Assembly (NCBI GenBank): GCA_958439425.1 | Contig: CAUBVH010000005.1 | Span: forward strand, 1 to 64,000 | Reading direction: 5' to 3' | DNA from: an uncultured Collinsella sp. | Lineage (GTDB): Bacteria > Actinomycetota > Coriobacteriia > Coriobacteriales > Coriobacteriaceae | DNA: 64,000 nt | Part shown: positions 49,274 to 56,846 of the stretch, piece after piece | Position numbering within the stretch: position 1 is the stretch's first letter | How the letters are laid out: each line of letters opens with the position of its first letter | Translations under genes and position numbers: made by a program | Notes under the pieces: model-generated | Told to the model about the DNA's origin: nothing | The model's database searches: none | The model's input: only the letters and a program-made list of their open reading frames with translations

Positions 49274-49699
49274 TAACCATCCCAGGCTGCCCTGTAGCGA
49301 GGCCCCGGACCTTTACTCGCTATTTCGGACAGTCCTGGCTCACGACGGAGGCGCCACTGGCGCCTCCTGTTCGTGCGGAACTCATATCGAGCAAAGGTCC
49401 GGGGCCTCGCTACAGGGCAGCCAAGTTGATGTAGCTGAGATGCAGCGCGCAGTCTGCTCACTCCTCGAAGTTCTTAGCGGAAATAAGTCGAGTTGCAGCT
49501 GCGATTTACTTGCGATGGTGGTTGAGCCGCAACCCAGTTTTTATTGGACCTCGAACCCTATGCTCGATGTTCGCTTCGTTCATTGAGTTACCCTTTGCAT
49601 GAGGCCGGGACATATCGTCCCGCCCGCAGTTTCGCAGGCCGCAGGCCGAGAATGTTTGAGGACGGGATGATATACTCCAGACCCCCAGGAAGGTTACCT
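49274..49699 (+). other. gene-free interval between nrdD and nrdG
   Basis: 426 bases. It begins with the long palindrome 49285-49422; the remainder shows only a candidate -10 box, TATACT (49671-49676), close to nrdG. A forward frame from 49544 is open into nrdG but has no ribosome binding site, so I treat it as leader. Confidence 0.6.
49285..49422 (+). repeat. 138-bp long palindromic element, copy C
   Basis: Outer arms of 30 bases, 49285-49314 and 49393-49422, are perfectly complementary, and again unrelated in sequence to copies A and B. CTCG/CGAG, CACGA/TCGTG and a perfect inner stem GGAGGCGCC-act-GGCGCCTCC (49347-49367) continue the fold. The internal segments contain TCGGACAGTC and TGCGGAA, similar to TCGGACATGTC and TGCGGGA of copy A. 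It begins 11 bases after the nrdD stop. Confidence 0.75.
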
Positions 49700-50281
49700 A
49701 TGAACTACGCGAACATTAAGTATTTCGACATTGCTAATGGAGAAGGCGTTCGTACTTCTCTGTTTGTGAGTGGATGCCGTCGTGGGTGCAAGAACTGCTT
49801 TAACTCTGTCGCGTGGGACTTTGCTGCGGGCGAGCCGTTCGATCGTGCCGTCGAGGACAAGATTATCGAGAGTCTCGACCATCCCTTTATTGATGGCCTG
49901 ACAATTCTGGGCGGGGAGCCCATGGAACCCGAGAACCAGGCGGGGCTCGTTGATTTCATTGAGCGCGTTCGTGCCACTTATCCTGTGGGGTCGGGAAAGA
50001 GCATTTGGTGCTTTACTGGCGACGTTCTCGAGGAGCTTATGCCGGGCGGGCACCATCATACCGAGGTGACGGGCCGCATTCTCGCCTGCCTCGATATGTT
50101 GGTGGACGGTCTGTTCGTTCAGGATTTGTACGATATCTCGTTGCGCTTTAGGGGCTCGAGCAATCAGCGCGTGATTGATATGAATGCCACGCGTGCCCGT
50201 GCCGAGCGCGAAAACGTTGCACTTTGCGACGCCGTGGAGCTTTGGCGTGATGATCCGGTCTATTCGACCCATACAATGTAG
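49700..50281 (+). CDS. nrdG: anaerobic ribonucleotide reductase activase
   Basis: This 193-residue radical-SAM protein installs the glycyl radical on NrdD. The cluster-binding Cys residues are Cys26, Cys30 and Cys33 in SGCRRGCKNC, and ILGGEP is the GGE motif that holds the SAM amino group. The length is slightly above the usual 155-175. The ATG at 49700 follows AGGAAGG; longer in-frame starts have no site. It is separated from nrdD by 426 bases that include palindrome C, an unusual spacing for this normally tight pair. Confidence 0.92.
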   Translation: MNYANIKYFDIANGEGVRTSLFVSGCRRGCKNCFNSVAWDFAAGEPFDRAVEDKIIESLDHPFIDGLTILGGEPMEPENQAGLVDFIERVRATYPVGSGKSIWCFTGDVLEELMPGGHHHTEVTGRILACLDMLVDGLFVQDLYDISLRFRGSSNQRVIDMNATRARAERENVALCDAVELWRDDPVYSTHTM

Positions 50282-50348
50282 CTGGCAGAGGTTGCGTGCC
50301 GTCGTGGTACCATAGCGCGAACGCGAAATCGAAAAAAGTGAGGCCCAG

Positions 50349-50906
50349 ATGGTCGATCAGAAAAAAGTCGAGACTGCCATTAAGCTGCTGCTTGAAGGTA
50401 TAGGCGAGGAGCCGTTTCGTGAGGGGCTGCTGGAGACGCCGGCACGCGTTGCCCGTATGTATAGCGAGATTGCCGGCGGTATGGACCAGAGTGCCGAGGA
50501 GCATCTGTCCAAAACTTTTGCCGTCGCTTCGAACGATTTGGTTATCGAGCGTGACATTACGTTTTACTCGTTGTGCGAGCACCATCTGCTGCCGTTTTAT
50601 GGCAAGGCTGCCATTGGTTATATCCCTAACGGTCGGGTGGCGGGCCTGTCTAAGCTTGCTCGCACGGTTGAGGTTTATGCCCGCCGTCTGCAGCTGCAGG
50701 AGCAGCTGTGTGCGCAGGTTGCCGACGCTCTCATGGATTATCTCGCTCCCCAGGGAGCGATTGTGCTCATGGAGGCTGAGCATATGTGCATGACCATGCG
50801 CGGCGTGCAAAAGCCCGGCACCAAGACTGTAACGCTCGCTCGCCGCGGCGTCTTTGAGACCGATCCGGCGCTCGAGGAGCGATTCTTTAGGATGCTGGGA
50901 CGCTAA
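50349..50906 (+). CDS. folE: GTP cyclohydrolase I
   Basis: The 185-residue enzyme converts GTP to 7,8-dihydroneopterin triphosphate, the first step of folate synthesis. FYSLCEHHLLPFYGKAAIGYIPNGRVAGLSK-type sequence is present, split here as CEHHLLPF and GLSKLARTVEVYARRLQ, with zinc ligands Cys and His in CEHH and a second Cys that would be Met-Cys in AEHMCMTMRGV. RGVQKPGTKTVT is the C-terminal signature. The ATG at 50349 follows GTGAGGC. The HD-domain gene begins 2 bases after its stop, and folB is third in the unit. Confidence 0.95.
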   Translation: MVDQKKVETAIKLLLEGIGEEPFREGLLETPARVARMYSEIAGGMDQSAEEHLSKTFAVASNDLVIERDITFYSLCEHHLLPFYGKAAIGYIPNGRVAGLSKLARTVEVYARRLQLQEQLCAQVADALMDYLAPQGAIVLMEAEHMCMTMRGVQKPGTKTVTLARRGVFETDPALEERFFRMLGR

Positions 50907-50908
50907 CT

Positions 50909-51490
50909 ATGAGAGTCGTTAACGACTTTACATCAAATACTGACGAGGGAACGCTGCGTCGCGGTTTTATGGCTTCGGGCCTGACTCCCTTTGGTGCCAT
51001 GCCTCGCATTGATTATATTTGTGCCAACGGGCTGTTCCGGCGGCACCTGGGCAACATTGCACGGTTGGAATCGGGGCGCATCTTTTGCCGTCACGGTATT
51101 GACCACCTGCTGGATGTTGCCCGTATTATGTGGATCAAGAATCTCGAGGAACAGCTCGAATTTGACCGCGAGGTCATCTACGCCACGGCACTTCTTCACG
51201 ATATCGGCAAAGATGAACAGTATGAATCGGGTATATCCCATGATGTTGCAAGCGAACGCGTCGCTGATGCGATCCTCGGCGGCATGCCCGATGACGTGGC
51301 GTTTGAGCCGGCCGATGCCGCAGCCATTAAGACGGCCATTCTGGGCCATCGAAAGCTGCGCGTGAACAGCCAACCGCTTGAGCGTCTGCTCTATGCAGCC
51401 GACAAAGCGTCACGCGCCTGCTTTGCATGCCCCGCGCGCAATGCTTGCAACTGGAGCGACGATAAAAAGAACCTGTCGATTCGCGTGTAG
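50909..51490 (+). CDS. HD-domain phosphohydrolase of the folate cluster
   Basis: A 193-residue protein with the HD metal site spread over RHGIDHLLDVA, LLHDIGKDEQ and YAADKASR, the pattern of HD phosphohydrolases. The last part has a Cys cluster, CFACPARNACNW, which may bind a metal or Fe-S. HD proteins often sit between folE and later folate genes in anaerobic Gram-positives, and removal of phosphate from a pterin intermediate has been a natural guess; no activity can be claimed from sequence. It follows folE by 2 bases. Confidence 0.7.
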   Translation: MRVVNDFTSNTDEGTLRRGFMASGLTPFGAMPRIDYICANGLFRRHLGNIARLESGRIFCRHGIDHLLDVARIMWIKNLEEQLEFDREVIYATALLHDIGKDEQYESGISHDVASERVADAILGGMPDDVAFEPADAAAIKTAILGHRKLRVNSQPLERLLYAADKASRACFACPARNACNWSDDKKNLSIRV

Positions 51491-51533
51491 CCGGTATGCG
51501 CGATCGGGGTTCTAAACGAAGGAGACGATCGCG

Positions 51534-52019
51534 ATGAGTAATAAAAAACTGCCTGAGAATGCCACCAAGATTGAGGGTGCTGAGCTCGCCCGTCGTGGTA
51601 GGGGTGAAATTTCTGCTGCGACGGCGGTACCCCATGTGGGCTATGACGACCTTCGCCATGCCGACCGTATTGTCATTGACGGCCTTGAGGTTTTTGCCAA
51701 CCATGGCGTGTATCCCGAGGAGAACGCGCTGGGTCAGAAGTTTATCGTTTCTCTGGTGCTCTATGCCGACCTGCGTGCGGCGGGGGAGCACGATAGTTTG
51801 GACGCCTCGATTGACTATGGCTCGGTGTGCCACGATGTTGATGGCTATCTGCGCAAGCATACGTTTAAACTCATCGAGGCGGCAGCCGAGGGTGTGGCCC
51901 AGATGCTGCTGCGCCGTTACCCCTCGTTGCTTGGTGTGCGCGTTAAGCTCGATAAGCCTTGGGCGCCTGTCGGTCTTCCCCTGGCAAGCTGCGGTGTCGA
52001 GATCGAGCGCGTGCGCTAA
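51534..52019 (+). CDS. folB: dihydroneopterin aldolase
   Basis: FolB converts 7,8-dihydroneopterin to 6-hydroxymethyl-dihydropterin and glycolaldehyde. The core, from about residue 42, shows DRIVIDGLEVFANHGVYPEENALGQKF (active-site Glu and Tyr), DYGSVCHDV, and the C-terminal VRVKLDKPWAPVGLPLASCGVEI. The protein is 161 residues against the usual 120; the first 40 residues, lysine- and alanine-rich and unlike FolB, are an extension. The ATG at 51534 has AAGGAG; a shorter start is not supported by a binding site. folP and folK are not in this window. Confidence 0.88.
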   Translation: MSNKKLPENATKIEGAELARRGRGEISAATAVPHVGYDDLRHADRIVIDGLEVFANHGVYPEENALGQKFIVSLVLYADLRAAGEHDSLDASIDYGSVCHDVDGYLRKHTFKLIEAAAEGVAQMLLRRYPSLLGVRVKLDKPWAPVGLPLASCGVEIERVR

Positions 52020-52025
52020 CCGGTT

Positions 52026-52802
52026 CTAATACGTCTCTATGGGTGGTTGCATGAGCCGCTGAGACAGTGCTCTATTGTTGGGACAGTACGTGTCGAGCAG
52101 GGCGTGAAAGCGCTGATTGTGGCTCGGCTCGAGCAGATGGACGAGCTCGTGGGCGACAACCATGTCGAGGCATTCGACAGGGTAGGCGGCGAGCTCGCGT
52201 GCGATACGAATGGCGCCGGTTTTGGGTGTGCAGGAGCCCCAACGCGTTTTCATGCTGCGCACGGAGACGCGGGCCACGGTGACGCCCATTGCGATTTCGT
52301 ACGCGTGCACGATGTCGCGTAGCGCTGCGGTGACCTCGGACGCGTAGAGCTGGTCGATGTGGGCTTGGAGCTCGTCGGACGTTAGGCCGTCGAGGATTGC
52401 GCGCCGCTTGGCCTGTGGGCTTTCGTCCGATTCGTCGGTACCCATAAAACTTGCGAAGGTGGCCTGCTTGGGTCGCGGTGCGGGCGATGCAAAGTTGTGA
52501 TCGAGTGCGTCCTGTACCGTGATGGGCTTGCCCCAAAGTGCAATGATGGACGATGGGCTGAGCGGCTCTCGCGCTGTTGCCTGACGTTGCTCACGTTGGG
52601 CAAGTCGGCTGATAATCCAGGCGCTGTTGCGCTTCACAAACGCTTCGATGCGCTCGCGGCTGGCGCCGAGCGGTGCGCTGGCGTGGACCTCGCCGCTCGA
52701 TGTGACGCGTAGGTTAAAGTTCTTGACGCGCTTTTTGGTAACGACGACGGGGATGAGCGTTCCATCCGGTCGGGGTACGGAAATCGTAAATTGCTGCGTC
52801 AA
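52026..52802 (-). CDS. YgjP-like zinc metallopeptidase (DUF45 family)
   Basis: The 258-residue protein belongs to the YgjP/SprT-like M48-related group. The N-terminal half has the family's KRVKNFNLRVTSSGEVHASAPLGASRERIEAFVKRN, and the zinc site is HELVHLLEPSHNQRFH near the C-terminus, after RWGSCTPKTGAIRIARELA. Activity has not been clearly assigned for the family. I place the start at a TTG (52802) because AAGGA lies six bases before it; ATG at 52835 has no site. An insertion of about 40 residues (PRPKQATFASFMGTDESDES) sits in the middle. It converges with folB, 6 bases apart. Confidence 0.78.
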   Translation of the reverse strand: MTQQFTISVPRPDGTLIPVVVTKKRVKNFNLRVTSSGEVHASAPLGASRERIEAFVKRNSAWIISRLAQREQRQATAREPLSPSSIIALWGKPITVQDALDHNFASPAPRPKQATFASFMGTDESDESPQAKRRAILDGLTSDELQAHIDQLYASEVTAALRDIVHAYEIAMGVTVARVSVRSMKTRWGSCTPKTGAIRIARELAAYPVECLDMVVAHELVHLLEPSHNQRFHALLDTYCPNNRALSQRLMQPPIETY

Positions 52803-52888
52803 ATGTGATCCTTCAGATTGGGGACGGGCCGGCATGTCGACCGCTCGGCATGCCGGGCCGCTCAAGGGATGCGAAATTAATTGCGCTC

Positions 52889-53902
52889 TTAATAGCGCTC
52901 GAAGAAGGCGAGCGCGTTGTCGCTGCAGAGCTTCTGCATCACGGTCTTGCCAAAGTGCTTGGAGAGCATGTTCTGGAATTCGGGCATCTTGCTGGCATCA
53001 GAGAGGAAGTCGGGTACCTTGGCGCCGTCCCAGTCGCCGCCGAGTGCGATGACATCTTCGCCGCCCAGGTCGAGCCAGTGCTCGATATGTGCCGCCAGCT
53101 GGTCGAAGGTGACGTCTGCGGCGGTTTCGTCGGTTGCGTCGTTGGAAAGGAACTCGCTGCAGTAGTTGAGGCCGACGATGCCACCCATGTCGCGAATGGT
53201 GCGGAACTGGTCGTCGGTAAGGTTGCGTTTGACGCCGCAAACCGCACGGGAGTTGGAGTGGCTGGCGACGAAGGGACGCGTGGCGTGGGCGACAACCTCG
53301 TCAAAGCACTCATCGTTGAGGTGGGAGACATCAAGTACCATGCCGGCGTGCTCCATCTGCGTAAGTGCCTCGATGCCGGCGGCGGTGAGACCGGCGTGGG
53401 TGTCGTGGCCGCTCGCGAGCGGTCCCTGCGCGTTCCAGCTGAGTGATGACATGAGTACGCCCAGGCTCTTGAGCACCTCGATCAGCGCGGGGTCCTCGGC
53501 AAAGAACGTGGCGTTTTCGATGGTGTGGATGCAGGCGACCTTGCCGTCTTTGAGCGCGGGGCGAATGTCTGCGGCGTTGCGTACGTTGACCATGCGGTCG
53601 TGGTTGAGCATTGCTTGGCCGCTCATGTGTGCCATGATCTGCGCCTGGAAGCGCGCGGCGTGGGCGGTGGGAATCTCGTCGGGGACAAATGTGGCGAAGC
53701 ACTGTGCCCACGGCGTGTTGCCGATCTTTGCGAGCGAGATGGCGCAGGCGTTGCCCTCGATGAGGTCGAAATCTTGCGGATGCGTTTCGTCGCCGGGGAA
53801 ATAACCGTCGGTGCCGGCGGTAAAGCGCAGGTCGAGATCGAGCGTGGCCCAGCCGATGCGGTCGGCGGTGTCGCAGTGTAGGTCAAATACGGGATATGCC
53901 AT
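52889..53902 (-). CDS. membrane dipeptidase (renal dipeptidase, M19 family)
   Basis: A 337-residue metallo-dipeptidase of the M19 family, which cleaves a broad range of dipeptides. HCDTADR (His8, Asp10) opens the binuclear zinc site; GVLMSSLSWNAQ, VLDVSHLNDE and FVASHSNSRAVCGVKRNLTDDQ are the later metal-site and signature segments. The usual Glu of the bridging site would be in CIHTIENA. There is no signal peptide, as usual for bacterial members. The ATG at 53902 follows GGAGG. It would work on products of the peptide transporters nearby. Confidence 0.9.
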   Translation of the reverse strand: MAYPVFDLHCDTADRIGWATLDLDLRFTAGTDGYFPGDETHPQDFDLIEGNACAISLAKIGNTPWAQCFATFVPDEIPTAHAARFQAQIMAHMSGQAMLNHDRMVNVRNAADIRPALKDGKVACIHTIENATFFAEDPALIEVLKSLGVLMSSLSWNAQGPLASGHDTHAGLTAAGIEALTQMEHAGMVLDVSHLNDECFDEVVAHATRPFVASHSNSRAVCGVKRNLTDDQFRTIRDMGGIVGLNYCSEFLSNDATDETAADVTFDQLAAHIEHWLDLGGEDVIALGGDWDGAKVPDFLSDASKMPEFQNMLSKHFGKTVMQKLCSDNALAFFERY

Positions 53903-54022
53903 GGTTCCTCCGGTTGCAGCGTTTCTTTGCAAACTGTCTTTGAATTGTATGACTAGGGTATAGTTAGCGCCATATGTTCACGGCGGCCCGCGTTGTGCGC
54001 CGCCCTTATCACGGAGGTTACC

Positions 54023-54451
54023 ATGTCCAACCAGGGCAAGAAGGTCAAGACTCATTATCGCGGCACGCTCGACGATGGTACGCAGTTCGATAGCTCCTAC
54101 GATCGCGGCGAGCCGCTGGAGTTCACCTGCGGCGCCGGCCAGATGATCAAGGGCTTCGACGCCGCTGTTGTCGACATGCAGGTGGGCGAGAAGAAGACCG
54201 TGCACATTCCTGCTGCCGATGCCTACGGCGAGCACAACCCCGAGATGGTTATTACCTTCCCGGCCGTACAGGTTCCCAATATCGAGCAGATCGAGAAGGG
54301 CATGAAGCTCTTCCTGTCCACGCCGAGCGGCATGCCCGTCCCCGCCGTGGTCATCGACGTGACGCCCGAGGCCGTGACGCTCGACGCCAACCACGAGTTG
54401 GCCGGCAAGGACCTCAACTTTGATATCGAGCTCGTCGAGGTCGAGGGCTAG
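54023..54451 (+). CDS. SlyD-like FKBP peptidyl-prolyl isomerase
   Basis: The 142-residue protein has the FKBP fold split by an insert-in-flap chaperone domain, the SlyD arrangement: VKTHYRGTLDDGTQFDSS at the start, PAADAYGEHNPEMVITFPA leading into the insert, and DANHELAGKDLNFDIELV at the end. It catalyses proline isomerisation and assists folding. The long His-rich metal tail of E. coli SlyD is missing. A UreE-like gene begins 3 bases after its stop, an interesting pairing since SlyD helps nickel delivery in E. coli. The ATG at 54023 follows CGGAGG. Confidence 0.9.
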   Translation: MSNQGKKVKTHYRGTLDDGTQFDSSYDRGEPLEFTCGAGQMIKGFDAAVVDMQVGEKKTVHIPAADAYGEHNPEMVITFPAVQVPNIEQIEKGMKLFLSTPSGMPVPAVVIDVTPEAVTLDANHELAGKDLNFDIELVEVEG

Positions 54452-54454
54452 AGT

Positions 54455-55033
54455 ATGCCTGAACGCTTGGTTTCGACGACATGCTTGGGAAATCTCAACG
54501 ATCCGTCCTATGAACTCCTGCTTCGCCGGGAGCTGGGCGGTGTCTTTGAGGTTGACGAGCTGCTGCTCGATTGGGACCAGGCTGATGTATGCGCGTTTGT
54601 GGGTGTGACGGAGCTGGGGCGCACAGTCGATGTTCGGCTGGATGCTGCCGACGACGGTCGTCTTGCCGATGGTGACGTGCTCGCCATCGACCGTTCGGGC
54701 ATGGCGCCCGTGGCGGTTGTCGTGCGCCTGCGCAGTGCCGAGGTTTATTTGGTCGAAGTTGACCGCATGGACCCGATTGCGCTCGCGCATGCGTGCTGGG
54801 AGATCGGCAACATGCATGCGCCGATTTTCCGAGGCGACTCGGACGAGCATACCGTGCGCATGTATACGCCGGTGCAGCCTGTTTTGGGCCGCATGCTCCG
54901 GGGTGTCGAGGGTGTTCGGCTCTCGGTGGTTACCCGTGAACTCGATGCGGCCCGGCGCTTTGAGTCGAGTGCGGCGGAGGTCGTCGTGAGCATGGCTCCC
55001 GACTTTACCATCGTAAAAAAGACGCGCGGCTAA
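54455..55033 (+). CDS. UreE-like protein
   Basis: The 192-residue protein resembles the nickel chaperone UreE over two regions: LGRTVDVRL...LADGDVLAID (N-terminal domain) and ALAHACWEIGNMHAPIF...PVLGRMLRG (metal-binding domain). In place of the conserved DHVL segment, whose His binds nickel in UreE, it has QPVL, and there is no His-rich tail; the His in GNMH is kept. No urease gene is near. It directly follows the SlyD-like gene. It may serve another metalloenzyme or have lost metal binding. The identification is by motif reading and should be confirmed by profile search. Confidence 0.62.
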   Translation: MPERLVSTTCLGNLNDPSYELLLRRELGGVFEVDELLLDWDQADVCAFVGVTELGRTVDVRLDAADDGRLADGDVLAIDRSGMAPVAVVVRLRSAEVYLVEVDRMDPIALAHACWEIGNMHAPIFRGDSDEHTVRMYTPVQPVLGRMLRGVEGVRLSVVTRELDAARRFESSAAEVVVSMAPDFTIVKKTRG

Positions 55034-55116
55034 GCGCGCGTATGTGTAAGACGGGCTTTGAGGGGCGACCAATCAAGGTCCGTCTTGCTGTTGATAGGAG
55101 GCTTTGGGGAAAGCAT

Positions 55117-55914
55117 ATGGGTCTTGAGGGAATCAAGCTGATTGCATGCGATTTGGATGGCACGCTGTTGCATCCGGGGGAGCGCGAGCCGCGTTCCGAG
55201 GCCTTTGAGCTTATCGATGAGCTGCATCGTCGCGGTATCGTGTTTATGCCGGCGAGTGGCCGTCAATATGCGAGCTTGCGCTACCTGTTTGCCCCGGTGG
55301 CCGATGAGCTCGCCTATGTATGCGAAAACGGAGCCCTGGTGATGAGCGAGGGGCGTGCCGTTGTCAAGCGTTCCATGGAACGTAGCCTTGCTATGGATAT
55401 CGCGAACGCCGTGGTTGCGTATCCCCATGCCGACGTGACCCTTTCGTGTGAGGGGCGCCTCTACACCATGAGCGGCAATGACGCGTTTGTTGACCACCTG
55501 CGCTATGAGGTCCACTGCGACGCGGCGGTGGTCGACCGTCCCGAGGACATCGACGAGGACGTCATTAAGATTGCCTTCCAGACGCCCGAGGTGGAGCAGC
55601 CGGCGGCCTTGGAGTATTTCGAGCGCCTCTTTAGCGACCGAGTCGATGTCATGACATCGGGAACCGAATGGACGGACTTTATCGGTTTCGGTTCGGGCAA
55701 GGGCTCCGCGCTTGCCGATTACGGTCGTGCCCTGGGGATTTCGCCCGATGAGATGATGGCGTTTGGCGACAATGAGAACGATCGCGACATGCTCAACGTC
55801 GTGGGCCATCCCTATCTGATGGAGAGCTGCAACCCCACCATGCGCGGCATCAACGACCGCGTCCGCTACGCGCGCACGGTCGAAGAGGAACTGCATCGCC
55901 TGCTTGCCGAGTAG
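55117..55914 (+). CDS. HAD-superfamily Cof-type hydrolase
   Basis: The 265-residue protein has the HAD motifs in order: ACDLDGTLL (nucleophile Asp, residues 10-14), MPASGRQYASL (motif II), and GDNENDRDML (motif IV), with a C2-type cap between them. Cof-type phosphatases dephosphorylate sugar phosphates, flavin or pyridoxal precursors; the substrate here is unknown. The ATG at 55117 lies after GGGGAAAG; AGGAGG is a little further upstream. It ends just before the hairpin at 55918-55988. Confidence 0.85.
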   Translation: MGLEGIKLIACDLDGTLLHPGEREPRSEAFELIDELHRRGIVFMPASGRQYASLRYLFAPVADELAYVCENGALVMSEGRAVVKRSMERSLAMDIANAVVAYPHADVTLSCEGRLYTMSGNDAFVDHLRYEVHCDAAVVDRPEDIDEDVIKIAFQTPEVEQPAALEYFERLFSDRVDVMTSGTEWTDFIGFGSGKGSALADYGRALGISPDEMMAFGDNENDRDMLNVVGHPYLMESCNPTMRGINDRVRYARTVEEELHRLLAE

Positions 55915-55917
55915 ATA

Positions 55918-55988
55918 TTTGGGACATGCCTAGAAATCTACTTTTTGCTACAGAGTGCGGAAAGGTGGATTTTAAGGCATGTCCCAAA
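55918..55988. terminator. 71-bp two-step hairpin between converging genes
   Basis: TTTGGGACATGCCT (55918-55931) pairs perfectly with AGGCATGTCCCAAA (55975-55988); AAATCTAC and GTGGATTT form an inner stem. It begins 4 bases after the HAD gene and ends 4 bases before the stop of the Fur-type gene, so it probably terminates both. Confidence 0.65.
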
Positions 55989-55991
55989 CAT

Positions 55992-56372
55992 TTATCGGCA
56001 GTCGGGGCAGAGACCCTCGAAGATGGTGTAGTGCGACGTGACGTGCCAGCCGATTTGCTCGGACGCCTTGGCGTCGAGCTGGGCATCGAAGGAGAGCGGT
56101 ACATCGATGACGCGGCTGCACGAGGTGCAGATGATATGCGCATGCGGCTCGATCGTGCGATCGAAGCGGCTGCCGCCCGGCGTCTTGATGGAGAGGATCT
56201 CGCCAGCGTCGGCCAAGAGATTGAGATTGCGGTAGACCGTACCACGGCTGATTTTGTCATCCTGCGCGCGCACGACGTTGTAGATTTCGTCGGCGGTGGG
56301 ATGGTTATAGCTTTGGCGCACGGCGTCGAGAACCAGCTTTCGCTGCCTGGTATTCCTTCTTTGCACCGCCAT
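55992..56372 (-). CDS. Fur-family transcriptional regulator, PerR-like
   Basis: A 126-residue regulator: winged helix in the first 75 residues (TRQRKLVLDAV, HPTADEIYNVVRAQDDKISRGTVYRNLNLLADAGEI), then the dimerisation domain with HAHIICTSCSRV and the terminal CPDC. The two CxxC pairs form the structural zinc site of PerR/Fur proteins. It is shorter than E. coli Fur, and lies within the size range of PerR. Regulation of oxidative stress or metal genes is likely, but Fur, Zur and PerR cannot be told apart with certainty by eye. The ATG at 56372 follows GAGGCGAGG. Confidence 0.85.
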   Translation of the reverse strand: MAVQRRNTRQRKLVLDAVRQSYNHPTADEIYNVVRAQDDKISRGTVYRNLNLLADAGEILSIKTPGGSRFDRTIEPHAHIICTSCSRVIDVPLSFDAQLDAKASEQIGWHVTSHYTIFEGLCPDCR

Positions 56373-56433
56373 GCGCCTCGCCTCTTTTCTATCAACGGTC
56401 GTAGGTAAATGATACCGTATTTAGCACACAATA

Positions 56434-56844
56434 CTAATAACGAGGAATGAAACCGTCTTCATTGGCAAGTGGGGCTCGGGTCTGGGCGTCTACGAGGCGA
56501 AAACGCGTTCCCATGCGCTCGTAGGAGGCATGAAGCGCCTCGAGATGAGATAGGATGTTTGCCGGAGCCCCCTGTATCTCCATCTCGACTGAGCCGTCTT
56601 CCATGTTACGCACCCAGCCGCTGAGTGCGCGTGCCTGCGCGAGGTTGGTGTTGGTAAAGCGAAAACCGACGCCCTGGACTTGCCCTTCCCAGCGCAGGAA
56701 ATAGCGCAGGGGAGCGTCTTGAGTGGCCTCGTCGCTTGCGAGCACAGTAAGCCTGCGGCGCAGCTCGAGCTCGACGTTTGATGGTTTTTGAGGCTCTCGA
56801 CTGCCGCCGGTGACGCTGGAGAAGAACGTATCGAAGAGACCCAT
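56434..56844 (-). CDS. acylphosphatase domain protein
   Basis: The 136-residue protein ends in an acylphosphatase domain: GQVQGVGFRFTNTNLA carries the phosphate-binding loop and catalytic Arg, and GWVRNMEDGSVEMEIQG the catalytic Asn. Acylphosphatases hydrolyse carboxyl phosphates such as carbamoyl phosphate or 1,3-bisphosphoglycerate. The first 50 residues are an extension not found in the usual 90-residue enzyme. The ATG lies 2 bases after the oxidoreductase stop (TAGCGATG), so translation is coupled. Confidence 0.85.
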   Translation of the reverse strand: MGLFDTFFSSVTGGSREPQKPSNVELELRRRLTVLASDEATQDAPLRYFLRWEGQVQGVGFRFTNTNLAQARALSGWVRNMEDGSVEMEIQGAPANILSHLEALHASYERMGTRFRLVDAQTRAPLANEDGFIPRY

Positions 56845-56846
56845 CG

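Noticed and set aside
49544..49699. Upstream extension of nrdG
   Set aside because: No binding site; known NrdG proteins begin close to MNYANIKYFD.
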